Below, in pieces: positions 48,271 through 55,536 of a DNA stretch of 55,536 nucleotides. The notes below the pieces were generated by a model. That model did no database searches. It was not told where the DNA came from and saw only the letters and a program-made list of their open reading frames with translations. Position 1 is the first letter of the stretch; the number at the start of each line of letters is the position of its first letter. This DNA comes from an uncultured Oscillibacter sp. (GTDB lineage Bacteria > Bacillota > Clostridia > Oscillospirales > Oscillospiraceae). The stretch lies in contig CATLJA010000004.1 in the NCBI GenBank assembly GCA_949959305.1, forward strand, positions 1 through 55,536, in the 5' to 3' direction. The position numbers and the translations under genes are program-made.

Positions 48271-50859
48271 TCAGGTGGTCATGCCGGTGTTGTTGATAAG
48301 CTTATCCAGCACGCTGTCGATGGTGGTCATCAGCCGGCAGGCGGCGTTATAGGATTTCGCGTACATCATCAGGTTCATGGCCTCGTCGTTGAAGTCCACG
48401 GAGGAGACGGAGGCGCGGTCCGTGTCGATGGAAAGGGCGTTCTCATAATAGGTCTCCAGCATGTCGCCGGTCACCTTCTGGTCCTGGCCCAGGGTGGAGC
48501 CGATCTCGTTCCAGAAATCGTAGAGGCAGCCCTCAAACATCACGCCGTCCCCGGCGCCCTCGCTGCCCTCCAGGGAGTTTGCCTCGAACTTCCATCTGTG
48601 GGAACCTACCAGGTACTCCATGTGAAGCAGGTTGTCGCTCTTGCCGGAGGCGGGCTCCGTCGAGCCTTCGGGGCACTCAAAGCTCCGGACCAGAACGGGA
48701 TTGTCCTTCCAGGCCCGGGAAATGGAGATGTTCAGAGCGGTGATGTTGGTGGTGTCGTTGGTGTCGCCGTCGTTGCTGAACAGAACGTTGCCGTCGAAGA
48801 CGCCCCGGGAAACGCCGCCGTCCACAAAGGTCCCCGTGGCGTCGTCGTACGTCTGCCCCTTCAGGAAGGCGTCCACAATCTGCTCGCCCGTCTCCTTGGT
48901 GACGATCATGTCCAGGGGCATCCCCACCTCCTTCTTGATGGCGTTGAGGAGGAAGGGGTTCAGCTGGTTCCACTCCTGGCCCTTCTTAATCGTAAAGCTC
49001 ATGGGCTCCTTGGTGTTCGCGTCGATGGCCACGGTGCCGTCGGCGTTGAGGCCGGTCAGGGTGATGGGCACGCCGGCCTCCTCGCCCTTGTCGTTTGTGC
49101 CCGTGGTGATATAATTTCCCTCCGGGTCCACGCGGAAGCCCTGGTTCGCCTCGTTCATGGCGTTGGCCAGCTGCCTTGCCAGCAGGTCCAGGCACCGCTG
49201 GTAATACTGGATGCCCCGCTTTCCAGCGGAGTCCTCGTCCACGTTGTCGATGGTGTTCACGTCCGTGAACTCGCCCTTCTCGGTCAGCAGCTCCCGCCGG
49301 GCCTGGAGCTCGCCGTAGAGGTCGTTGTCGTCCAGGGCCACGGGCTTGGTGAGGATCTGCTCAAAGACCTGCTTGGTATAAGTGTAGGTCTTCTTGCCGT
49401 TTCCGTCCAGCACCGGCTTGCCGTCCTTGTCATACACCACGTTCCGGGTGAAGATGGTGATGGTCTTGTCGCCCTCCGACGGCGTATCCTCTGTGGTAAA
49501 GGAGAGCCTGTTGAGGTGGGTGTTGGCAAAGAGGTCCTCCACCGTCGGAATTACGCCGGGATTGGCGGGGTCCGCCGCCTCCGGGGCAGGGGCGTTATTG
49601 AGAACGGTGCGCAGCGCATAGGCCTTGCCCAGGACGTGGAGGTCCCCGTTCTTGTTTTTCAGCTCGGTGATGGTGAGGTCGTAATTGGGGTTATCCACCA
49701 TGGCGGCCTCGTCCAGGTCCGCGGTGGGCCGGCCCTTTTCGTCCAGGTAGGGCTGGTAGGCGGGGTTTGGCACAAACTCCTTCTGGGCCAGATTCGCATT
49801 GTTGGTGCCGGTCCCGTCCTCCTTCAGGTACTTACCGAATGCCTTGTCGGCCGGATCCTTCACCGCAGGGTCGTAGTTCGGGTTCTCCACCGGAGTCGAA
49901 TCCGCCAGCGCCTCGTCTGCCGTGGGATCTCCGTTGGCGTCCAGATAGGGCCAGGTGTCCTGGTTGTCCGGGTCGTACTCCGCCGCCGGATTCTTCACCG
50001 GCACCTGGCCCAGGGTGATCTGGGCGGCGTACACGCCGTCGATCAGCAGGGCCTCGTCGGTGGTGACGGAGGCGTCGGGGTTGGCGTCGTCCAGGGTGAT
50101 GGTCAGCTTCTCCACCTTCAGCCCGGCGGCAATTTCCTCCTCGCTGTAGGTCACGTTGATGTCCACCAGCCGGGAGAGCTCGTCGATTTTGTTGTTCCGG
50201 GCGTCCCGGAGCTCCAGGGCCGGGTCCCCGTGAATCTCGCTTTTGCGGATTTCCTCGTTCAGGGAGCGGATGCCGGTCAGGAGGCTGTTCACGGTGTCGA
50301 TGTCCTGCTTGAAATTGTGGACGGTCTGCTGCCGGACCTCCTCCAGCTTGTTGGCGTAGCTGTGGAGCTTGGTGATCAGGCTGCTGGCCACGGCCTTCAC
50401 AGCCCGGTCGTACTCCTGGTGGCCCGTCTCGCTGGTCACGTCCTTCAGCGCCGCGGCCAGCTTCTCAATCTCCAGGCCCAGAACGCCGAAGCCCTCCTCG
50501 CCCTTGCTGGCGTCGCCCTTGCCCACCTCGTCCAGAATCTGGGAGATGGCATTCAGTCCTTCCAGGGTGGCGTCCATATAGCCCACCTTGGCGTTCTCCG
50601 TCCGGTAGCGGATATCCAGATAGGGGCTGCGGATCTGGGAGAGGCTCTTTACCAGCGCGCCCTGGCCGGTGCGGATGTCGCCCTCGGCGTAATAGCGGTC
50701 GCTTCCTGCGGCGTAAAGGCTCACCTGGTCCAGGCGCTGGCGGGTGTAGCCCGGGGTGTTGATGTTGGAAATATTATTGCCCGTCACGCTCAGGCCGGTC
50801 TGTGCGGCGTAAATCGCCAGCCGCGCCTGGGTGAAGGAGCCAAAGGTACCGATGCCCAT
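48271..50859 (-). CDS. flgK: Flagellar hook-associated protein 1 (FlgK) with large variable insertion
   Basis: 862 residues (typical 450-650). The N-terminus FGSFTQARLAIYAAQTGLSV, then GNNISNINTPGYTRQRL, is the rod/hook family motif. The C-terminus SSVDFNDEAMNLMMYAKSYN, ending DSVLDKLINNTG, is canonical D0. Residues about 240-560 are an insertion that includes three to four copies of an approximately 35-residue repeat (286-394) and a beta-rich part (SFTTEDTPSEGDKTITIFT). FlgK caps the hook and joins it to FlgL. Confidence 0.93.
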   Translation of the reverse strand: MGIGTFGSFTQARLAIYAAQTGLSVTGNNISNINTPGYTRQRLDQVSLYAAGSDRYYAEGDIRTGQGALVKSLSQIRSPYLDIRYRTENAKVGYMDATLEGLNAISQILDEVGKGDASKGEEGFGVLGLEIEKLAAALKDVTSETGHQEYDRAVKAVASSLITKLHSYANKLEEVRQQTVHNFKQDIDTVNSLLTGIRSLNEEIRKSEIHGDPALELRDARNNKIDELSRLVDINVTYSEEEIAAGLKVEKLTITLDDANPDASVTTDEALLIDGVYAAQITLGQVPVKNPAAEYDPDNQDTWPYLDANGDPTADEALADSTPVENPNYDPAVKDPADKAFGKYLKEDGTGTNNANLAQKEFVPNPAYQPYLDEKGRPTADLDEAAMVDNPNYDLTITELKNKNGDLHVLGKAYALRTVLNNAPAPEAADPANPGVIPTVEDLFANTHLNRLSFTTEDTPSEGDKTITIFTRNVVYDKDGKPVLDGNGKKTYTYTKQVFEQILTKPVALDDNDLYGELQARRELLTEKGEFTDVNTIDNVDEDSAGKRGIQYYQRCLDLLARQLANAMNEANQGFRVDPEGNYITTGTNDKGEEAGVPITLTGLNADGTVAIDANTKEPMSFTIKKGQEWNQLNPFLLNAIKKEVGMPLDMIVTKETGEQIVDAFLKGQTYDDATGTFVDGGVSRGVFDGNVLFSNDGDTNDTTNITALNISISRAWKDNPVLVRSFECPEGSTEPASGKSDNLLHMEYLVGSHRWKFEANSLEGSEGAGDGVMFEGCLYDFWNEIGSTLGQDQKVTGDMLETYYENALSIDTDRASVSSVDFNDEAMNLMMYAKSYNAACRLMTTIDSVLDKLINNTGMTT
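49678..50004 (-). repeat. Three to four NPxYD...YLDxxGxPT protein repeat units inside flgK
   Basis: Residues 286-394. Unit 1 opens VPVKNPAAEYDP and holds PYLDANGDPTADEALADS. Unit 2 opens TPVENPNYDP and holds KYLKEDGTGTNNANLAQK. Unit 3 is EFVPNPAYQPYLDEKGRPTA then DLDEAAM. A partial unit reads VDNPNYD. Consensus: PVxNPxYDP, spacer, Y-L-D/K-x-x-G-x-x-T, spacer, L-A. Confidence 0.75.
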
Positions 50860-50889
50860 ATTGAAAAAACTCCTTTTCGTCTTCGCGCT

Positions 50890-51375
50890 TCAGGCGCGGA
50901 AATCCGTTTTCATGGACGGCGGCGGGGCGCTCTCCGGCGCCTTGCCGTAGCCGGGGCCGCTCTCGGCTCCGGCGGGGGGGCCGCCCATCTGGACGATGGC
51001 GCTCTCCACCTCCCGCAGAGTCTGCTCCAGCAGGGAGCGGGTCTTTCCGGCGGCGTTCTGATACGCCTGATAGCGCCGGCCCAGGGACTCCACCGCCTGC
51101 CGGGCCTCCTCCTGCATGGCGGGAGGGAAGCGCCCGGGAACCTCGGACAGGGGAACCCCCGTCAGCCCCAGCTGGGGCAGCAGCTTATCCCGGGTCAGCT
51201 CCAGACCGCGAAAATGCAGCGCCTGGGCCTGCTCCTGGTTCAAAAGCTCGTTCAAGGCCATCAGGTCGTCCTTCTGCGCGGCGGCCAGCTTTTTCAGGTT
51301 CAAATCAATCAGGCTCTCCAGCCCCTGATCCATGGAGCGGAGAAACCCCAGGTAAGAACGGTAAAGCTCGTCCAT
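50890..51375 (-). CDS. flgN: FlgN-like flagellar export chaperone
   Basis: 161 residues, mostly helical (LIDLNLKKLAAAQKDDLMAL, NELLNQEQAQALHFRGLEL), the four-helix FlgN pattern. A Gly/Pro-rich tail (about 130-161) is added. FlgN escorts FlgK and FlgL to the export gate; both genes follow directly. It starts three bases after flgM. Confidence 0.88.
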   Translation of the reverse strand: MDELYRSYLGFLRSMDQGLESLIDLNLKKLAAAQKDDLMALNELLNQEQAQALHFRGLELTRDKLLPQLGLTGVPLSEVPGRFPPAMQEEARQAVESLGRRYQAYQNAAGKTRSLLEQTLREVESAIVQMGGPPAGAESGPGYGKAPESAPPPSMKTDFRA

Positions 51376-51378
51376 GCC

Positions 51379-51687
51379 TTACTCCTCCACAAGGAGCATC
51401 ATCCGCCCGGCGATGGCCATGGGATCCGGCCGGTACTCCCCGGCGGACACTTCCCGGCGCAGCTCCTGAATGTCGCCGGTGGTGTTGGCGGTCCGCACCT
51501 CCCGGGAGAGGCGGCTGACCATTTCCATCTGAAAGCTCCTCCGGCCCGCGGGGACGGAGAAGTCGGCGGAGTCATAGTTGTGCCCGGAGGCGGGCTGGGA
51601 CAGCGCCCCCCGCTTTTGGGCGGGATAATAGGCTTTCGTCCGGCCAACGGGAGCGATGGGGCCGGAACCGGGGGAAGTCAGCATCAT
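51379..51687 (-). CDS. flgM: FlgM-like anti-sigma-28 factor
   Basis: 102 residues. The N-terminal half is unstructured and Ser/Gly/Pro-rich. The C-terminal half (MEMVSRLSREVRTANTTGDI, then QELRREVSAGEYRPDPMAIA) has the helical sigma-28-binding pattern ending in the typical pre-terminal GxYxxDPxxIA. It would hold sigma-D/FliA until exported. It is the first gene of the late-flagellar operon, behind a sigma-28-like promoter. The start is ATG 51687; the neighbouring ATG at 51684 is equally possible. Confidence 0.85.
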   Translation of the reverse strand: MMLTSPGSGPIAPVGRTKAYYPAQKRGALSQPASGHNYDSADFSVPAGRRSFQMEMVSRLSREVRTANTTGDIQELRREVSAGEYRPDPMAIAGRMMLLVEE

Positions 51688-51740
51688 AACTCACATCCTT
51701 TGCTCATGACAACAGTTCTCATTTTACCACTTCATTATTC

Positions 51741-51766
51741 TTATCGGCAAAACGGCAGGAAAGTTA
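51741..51766 (-). promoter_or_regulatory. Sigma-28 (FliA/SigD)-type promoter of the late-flagellar operon
   Basis: TAAC (51766-51763), 14-base spacer, GCCGATAA (51748-51741) on the minus strand; the consensus is TAAA-N15-GCCGATAA. A possible sigma-A promoter (TTGCCG, 18 bases, TAAAAT) overlaps it. It serves flgM through yjfB. Confidence 0.8.
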
Positions 51767-51836
51767 AGGAGGAGAGGGAGAATTTTCTTGAATCTCAAAG
51801 AATGGACGGGGCCGGGGACCGTTTTGTCCCAAAAGC

Positions 51837-51865
51837 GGGCCCCGCCTCTTTTCGAGGCGGGGCCC
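51837..51865 (-). terminator. Terminator after cheB
   Basis: GGGCCCCGCCUC-gaaaa-GAGGCGGGGCCC then GCUUUUGGG on the minus strand. The U-tract is short and interrupted. Confidence 0.65.
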
Positions 51866-51875
51866 GGAATTGCGT

Positions 51876-52916
51876 TCAATGCAGGGTTTTCAGGTGCCGC
51901 AGCAGCACGTTGGCCACATTCTCGCAGGAAGCCTGTACGCAGACGGCCCCGATGTCGTTGGCCACCATGGGCATGCCGTACACCACGCTGGACTCCTTAT
52001 CCTGGCCGATGGTGTAGGCGCCCTTTTTCCGCATCTCCAAAAGGCCGGCGGCGCCGTCCTGGCCCATGCCGGTCATGATGATGCCCACCATTTTGCAGCG
52101 GACCACCTCCGCCATGGAGTGAAACATGGCGTCCACCGACGGGCGGTGTCCGCTGACCTTCTCTCCCGGCGCACAGGAGACAGTGTACTTCTCGCCGATG
52201 CGCACCACCCGGCACTGGAGGTCCGCCGGAGCCACCAGGGCCAGTCCCCGGTGAAGCTCGTCGCCGTTCTTGGCCTCCCGGACCTCCATTTTGCAGATGC
52301 GGTTCAGCCGCTCGGCGTACATCTGCGTGAAGCCCTTGGGCATGTGCTGGACGATGACCATGGGCGGGATGTCCGCCGGCAGGCGGCGCATCACCTCCAG
52401 GGTCGCCTCCGTGCCTCCGGTAGAGGCCCCCAGGCCCACCAGCACCCGGTCCAGCGCCGCTCCGCCCCCCAGGTTCGGCGTAGCCACCGCCACGGAAGGA
52501 GCCCGCAGCGGGGCCGAGCGGGGCCGCGCCATGGAGGCCACCAGCACCTTCTGCGTGAGGTTGGTGATGAAGACCTCCTTGCTCTCCTGCACGTCCGGCT
52601 TGCGGACAAAGTCCACCGCGCCGGCGTTCAGCGCGTCAAAAACCTTCAGGTCCAGGGACGAGCAGAGGATTACCGGCACCGGGTTTGAGGGCAGGTACTC
52701 CTTCAAAAAGTCGATGCCGCTCTGGCCGGGCATTTCCACGTCCATCGTGACCACGTCCGGCTTCAGGCGGGGCAGCTTCTGCTTCGCGTCCAGGGTGTTG
52801 ATGGCGTATCCGGCCACCTCGATTCTTGGATGGGCCGAAAGCCCCTGGATAATAAGATTCCTGGCCAGGGCGGAATCGTCCACCACCATCACACGGATTT
52901 TCTTCCCCAGTTCCAT
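51876..52916 (-). CDS. cheB: Chemotaxis protein-glutamate methylesterase CheB
   Basis: 346 residues. Receiver domain with MVVDDSALAR, phospho-Asp in VVTMDVEMPGQSG and Lys in DFVRKPD (residues 1-125). A linker precedes the methylesterase domain, with catalytic Ser in GLGASTGGT, His in IVQHMP and Asp in IIMTGMGQDGA. It removes methyl groups from chemoreceptors when phosphorylated by CheA. GGAGG precedes ATG 52916. Last of cheA-cheW-cheR-cheB. Confidence 0.96.
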   Translation of the reverse strand: MELGKKIRVMVVDDSALARNLIIQGLSAHPRIEVAGYAINTLDAKQKLPRLKPDVVTMDVEMPGQSGIDFLKEYLPSNPVPVILCSSLDLKVFDALNAGAVDFVRKPDVQESKEVFITNLTQKVLVASMARPRSAPLRAPSVAVATPNLGGGAALDRVLVGLGASTGGTEATLEVMRRLPADIPPMVIVQHMPKGFTQMYAERLNRICKMEVREAKNGDELHRGLALVAPADLQCRVVRIGEKYTVSCAPGEKVSGHRPSVDAMFHSMAEVVRCKMVGIIMTGMGQDGAAGLLEMRKKGAYTIGQDKESSVVYGMPMVANDIGAVCVQASCENVANVLLRHLKTLH

Positions 52917-52937
52917 TGTGAGGGAACCACCTCCTTC

Positions 52938-53774
52938 TTATTTTTGGAAGGTCGCCGTAGCCAAACGGCGATAGGGCGCGTTCTGGCTCAGGTTCTCCGA
53001 GGCGCTGATCAGCAGGTAGCCGCCGGGGACGGTCGCTTCGTGGAAGCGGCGGACCAGGGCGTCCTTGGTGGGCTGATCGAAGTAAATCATGACGTTCCGG
53101 CAGAAAATCACGTCGAACTTCCGGCGGAACCGGATGGGGTCCATCAGGTTGAAGGTCTGGAAGATCACGTTGTCCTTCACGGCGGGGGCCACCGTGTGGG
53201 TGCCGTCCCGGTTGGGGGTGAAGTACTTCCGCTTCCAGTCCGCCGGAATGGTGTCCGGCAGGTTGTAGGTTCCCCGCCGGGCGCTGGCCAGGGCCTGGGC
53301 GGAGATGTCCGTGGCCAGGATGCGGGTGTCCCACTCCTTGAGCCGGGGGCCCAGGTAATCGTAGAGGAACATGGTGATGTTATAGGGCTCCTCCCCGCTG
53401 GAGCAGCCCGCGCTCCAGATGGCCAGGGTCTTGTCGCGCTCGTGGCGGCGGACAATCTCCGGAATGATATTGTTGCAGAAATAGTCCAGGTGCTCCTTCT
53501 CCCGCATGAAAAAGGTATAATTGGTGGTCAGCTTGTTCAGAACCAAGGTGACCTCGTCGTTCTCCTTCTTGTCCAGAAGGTGGTTGACGAACTCGGAGAA
53601 GGTTTTATAGCCCAGCTTTTTCAGGGCCGGGGAAAGGCGGCTGGTAATAAGCTGCTTTTTCTGGCTCAAATCAATGCCGTAGCTGGACTGGATGAAGTTG
53701 ACCATCCGCCTGAAGTCCGCGTCCGAAATCGTCATGGGCCCGAAGGCGCCGCCGGTTTTGATTTCCGTATCCAT
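52938..53774 (-). CDS. cheR: Chemotaxis protein methyltransferase CheR
   Basis: 278 residues. The N-terminal helical domain (FRRMVNFIQSSYGIDLSQKK) binds receptors. The SAM fold shows LAIWSAGCSSGEEPYNI, ILATDISAQALASARRGTY and VIFCRNVMIYFDQPTKDALV. It methylates receptor glutamates, opposing CheB. No pentapeptide-binding beta-subdomain departure is evident. Confidence 0.95.
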   Translation of the reverse strand: MDTEIKTGGAFGPMTISDADFRRMVNFIQSSYGIDLSQKKQLITSRLSPALKKLGYKTFSEFVNHLLDKKENDEVTLVLNKLTTNYTFFMREKEHLDYFCNNIIPEIVRRHERDKTLAIWSAGCSSGEEPYNITMFLYDYLGPRLKEWDTRILATDISAQALASARRGTYNLPDTIPADWKRKYFTPNRDGTHTVAPAVKDNVIFQTFNLMDPIRFRRKFDVIFCRNVMIYFDQPTKDALVRRFHEATVPGGYLLISASENLSQNAPYRRLATATFQK

Positions 53775-53797
53775 GTTTTCTCACCGCTTCCAGAGGA

Positions 53798-54292
53798 TTA
53801 ATCGCCGTACCCGTGGGCAATCAGCTGCTCGCAGTCCAGCACCAGCATGGTGCCGGAGCCGTCGGGCAGGGTGCACATGCCGGAGACCAGCTTCTGCGCG
53901 CTCTGGGAGGGGATGGGGACGATGCTGTCGTTGGGAATGTCCAGCATCAGGTCCACGGAATCCACCTGGATGCCCAGCTGGTTGTTGTTGTAGTCGATTA
54001 CAATCAGGATGCCCTCCTCCGCGGGGGGCTTGCCCAGGCGGAGGCGGATGTCCATGATGGGGATAATCTGGCCCCGCATGTTGAAAATACCCTGAATATA
54101 GTCCGGCATCATGGGGAGGTAGGTGGCGGTGTAGGTGTTCATAATCTCCACCACCTGCTCGGCGTCAATGCCGATTTTCAAATTGTCCACCGTGAAGATC
54201 AGGTGCTTGCGGCTGCCGGCGCCCTCGTCCTCCGGGACGCGGGCCTCCAGCTCGTCATCCTCCACCTGGAACAGGACGTTTTCGTTACTCAT
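53798..54292 (-). CDS. cheW: Chemotaxis coupling protein CheW
   Basis: 164 residues from ATG 54292, with AAAGGAGG about 10 bases upstream; an earlier in-frame ATG overlaps the cheA stop. A charged N-terminal stretch (about 1-27) is followed by the CheW fold: HLIFTVDNLKIGIDAEQVVE, YIQGIFNMRGQIIPIMDIRL and VDLMLDIPNDSIVPIP. It links receptors to CheA. Confidence 0.93.
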   Translation of the reverse strand: MSNENVLFQVEDDELEARVPEDEGAGSRKHLIFTVDNLKIGIDAEQVVEIMNTYTATYLPMMPDYIQGIFNMRGQIIPIMDIRLRLGKPPAEEGILIVIDYNNNQLGIQVDSVDLMLDIPNDSIVPIPSQSAQKLVSGMCTLPDGSGTMLVLDCEQLIAHGYGD

Positions 54293-54315
54293 TGCGTTTT
54301 TCCCTCCTTTGGCGC

Positions 54316-55536
54316 TCACATGTTCCGGGCCGCCGCGTACAGGCCGCCCGCGTCAAGGATGATGCTGATGTTTCCGTCTCCCAGGATGCTGCATCCGGTG
54401 ATGCCATAGTTCTTGATGTCAAAGTTGTTGACGTAGGCGGGCAGGGGCTTGACGACAATCTGCTGCTCGCCCAGAAGCTCGTCGACAAACAGGCAGTAGG
54501 AGCAGTCGCCGGACTCCAGCCACATCAGGATGCCTTCTTCAATCTTTTCCGCGCCGCCGGGGAGGTTGTAGAAGTCCCGGGCCCGGATTACGGGGTAGTA
54601 GCCGTCCAGCATCTTCACCATCTCGCCGTTGACGGAGTCGTGGAGGATGTCCGCCTCGGTGAGCTTGATGCTGGAACGGATGTTGTTGATGGGGATGGTG
54701 AAGATGGAGTCGCCCACGGAGACCTCCATGCCGTCCATGATGGCCATGGTCAGGGGAATGCGCATGATGGTGGTCATGCCCCTGCCCTGCTCGCTGGTGA
54801 TGCTGACGGAGCCGCCCAGGCTCTCCACGCCGCTCTTCACCACGTCCATGCCCACGCCCCGGCCGGAGAACTCCGTCACCTGGGCGTTGGTGGAGAAGCC
54901 GGGGGCCATGAGGAAGTTCAGGATCTCCTTATGGGAGTATTCCACGTCGGGAGAGGCGATGCCGTTGCGGATGGCCTTGGCCAGCACGGCCTCGTCGTTG
55001 ACTCCGGCGCCGTCGTCGGAAATCTGGATGATGACCTCGCTGCCGGTGTCCTGGGCGGAGAGGAGAATCTCGCCCACGGGGTCCTTGCCGGCGGCGATGC
55101 GGTCCTCCACGTTCTCCTCGATGCCGTGGTCCATGGAGTTGCGGACCATGTGCATGATGGGGTCGCCGATGGAGTCCACGATAGTCTTATCCACCTCGGT
55201 GTTCTCCCCCACCAGGGTGAGCTTCACCTGCTTGTTGAGCTTCTTGCACATGTCCCGGACGATGCGGTTCATCTTCTGGAAGGTGTTGGACACGGGAATC
55301 ATCCGCAGGGACATGGACACGTCCTGAAGCTCGTCGGTAAGCTTGCGCAGCTGCCGGGCGGACTTGGAAAACGCGTCCAGGTGCAGGCCCTTCAAATCCG
55401 GGGAGGCGGTGACCATGGCCTCGGTAATGACAATCTCGCCCACGATGGCGGAGAGCTGGTCCAGCTTGCTCAGCCCCACGCTGATGAGGCTCTCCTTCTG
55501 GCCCTGGCCCTGGTGCTGCTGTCCGGCGGCGGGGGC
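54316..55536 (-). CDS. cheA: Chemotaxis histidine kinase CheA, N-terminal part beyond the window
   Basis: The frame is open to the right edge, giving 406 visible codons and no start. Visible parts: a Gln/Gly-rich linker at the edge, the dimerisation helices (KLDQLSAIVGEIVITEAMVT, LRKLTDELQDVSMSLRMIPV), HATPase_c (MHMVRNSMDHGIE, ISDDGAGVN, GRGVGMDVV) and a C-terminal CheW-like domain (MEVSVGDSIFTIPINNI). The P1 phospho-His domain and P2 lie outside. It is followed by cheW, cheR and cheB in the same direction. Confidence 0.96.
   Translation of the reverse strand, partial: APAAGQQHQGQGQKESLISVGLSKLDQLSAIVGEIVITEAMVTASPDLKGLHLDAFSKSARQLRKLTDELQDVSMSLRMIPVSNTFQKMNRIVRDMCKKLNKQVKLTLVGENTEVDKTIVDSIGDPIMHMVRNSMDHGIEENVEDRIAAGKDPVGEILLSAQDTGSEVIIQISDDGAGVNDEAVLAKAIRNGIASPDVEYSHKEILNFLMAPGFSTNAQVTEFSGRGVGMDVVKSGVESLGGSVSITSEQGRGMTTIMRIPLTMAIMDGMEVSVGDSIFTIPINNIRSSIKLTEADILHDSVNGEMVKMLDGYYPVIRARDFYNLPGGAEKIEEGILMWLESGDCSYCLFVDELLGEQQIVVKPLPAYVNNFDIKNYGITGCSILGDGNISIILDAGGLYAAARNM

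Noticed and set aside
47287-52017. A 1,576-codon open frame on the plus strand opposite the flagellar genes
   Set aside because: It is the mirror of GC-rich codons in flgL, flgK, flgN and flgM. It has no ribosome site or recognisable domain, and its composition is dominated by Val/Gly/His/Leu as expected for antisense frames.
1-55536. Search for insertion sequences, prophage genes, CRISPR arrays, tRNA or rRNA genes
   Set aside because: No transposase, integrase, phage structural gene, spaced direct repeat array or cloverleaf was recognised on reading. A covariance-model scan would be needed to exclude small RNAs.

Overview
The window reads as a chromosomal segment of a GC-rich, endospore-forming, flagellated anaerobe of the Clostridia. 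The gene families (SpoVAC, YqfC/YqfD, YlbJ, DacF-type carboxypeptidase, FliW/CsrA, SecG, a Firmicute-type LexA, SLH-domain surface protein) and the codon use fit an Oscillospiraceae gut bacterium of the Flavonifractor/Lawsonibacter/Intestinimonas kind. That placement is inference from gene content only. No rRNA, tRNA, CRISPR array, insertion sequence or prophage was seen. About 55 protein genes are supported, including several short ones.

Layout. (1) 1-2410: ilvB-ilvN (ilvN cut by the window edge) behind a promoter, a 40-codon Ile/Leu/Val-rich leader ORF and an intrinsic terminator with a competing pairing, so probably a transcription attenuator. (2) 2567-4306: an SLH-CAP surface protein. (3) 4322-10428: a divergent catabolic island. 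Carbamate kinase, the YgeW knotted carbamoyltransferase and the YgeY M20 hydrolase lie on the minus strand. A YheO/PAS-type regulator (apparently starting at ACG) and a fold-type II PLP enzyme lie on the plus strand. These families belong to the ygeW-ygeY-yqeA locus tied to anaerobic purine/urate breakdown, but the other members of that locus are absent here. (4) 10467-15072: small unknowns, a ribbon-helix-helix-like regulator with an operator-rich upstream region, a DUF4358 lipoprotein, an ATP-grasp enzyme, a PEBP protein and an NCS2 purine/uracil permease. (5) 15181-20001: comEA-like, response regulator, histidine kinase and GerMN lipoprotein operon, divergent from dacF. (6) 20047-28124: a nitroreductase broken by a frameshift, thrH, DUF1015, a PilZ protein, spoVAC, hemW, a CmpB-like membrane protein, DUF4298 and mreB. 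(7) 28235-35992: an XRE regulator, comFC, recD2, the yqfC-yqfD-phoH-ybeY operon and the divergent ylbJ. (8) 36130-42682: a nucleoside uptake and salvage block (BMP lipoprotein, ABC ATPase, two permeases, deoD, deoC). (9) 42844-45130: a trypsin-like protease, secG and lexA. (10) 45231-55536: flgM-flgN-flgK-flgL-DUF6470-fliW-csrA-yjfB behind a sigma-28-type promoter, then cheA (cut by the edge)-cheW-cheR-cheB.

How they work together. The purine/nucleoside theme recurs three times: the ygeW-type island, the NCS2 permease, and the ABC importer with DeoD/DeoC. This suggests a purine- and nucleoside-scavenging anaerobe that can draw ATP from carbamoyl phosphate. The right end is one late-flagellar operon with its FliW-CsrA control switch next to the chemotaxis core. 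Sigma-A-type promoters are easy to read: most have a 17-bp spacer and many carry TGG just before the -10 box.

Observations most worth checking: a shared repeat module inserted in both FlgK and FlgL; the ilv attenuator; the ACG start of the regulator in the purine-type island; a response regulator-kinase-GerMN lipoprotein set that mirrors actinobacterial MtrA-MtrB-LpqB; the variant LexA box on lexA; and a perfect 30-bp palindrome that serves as stop region and terminator for two convergent genes.
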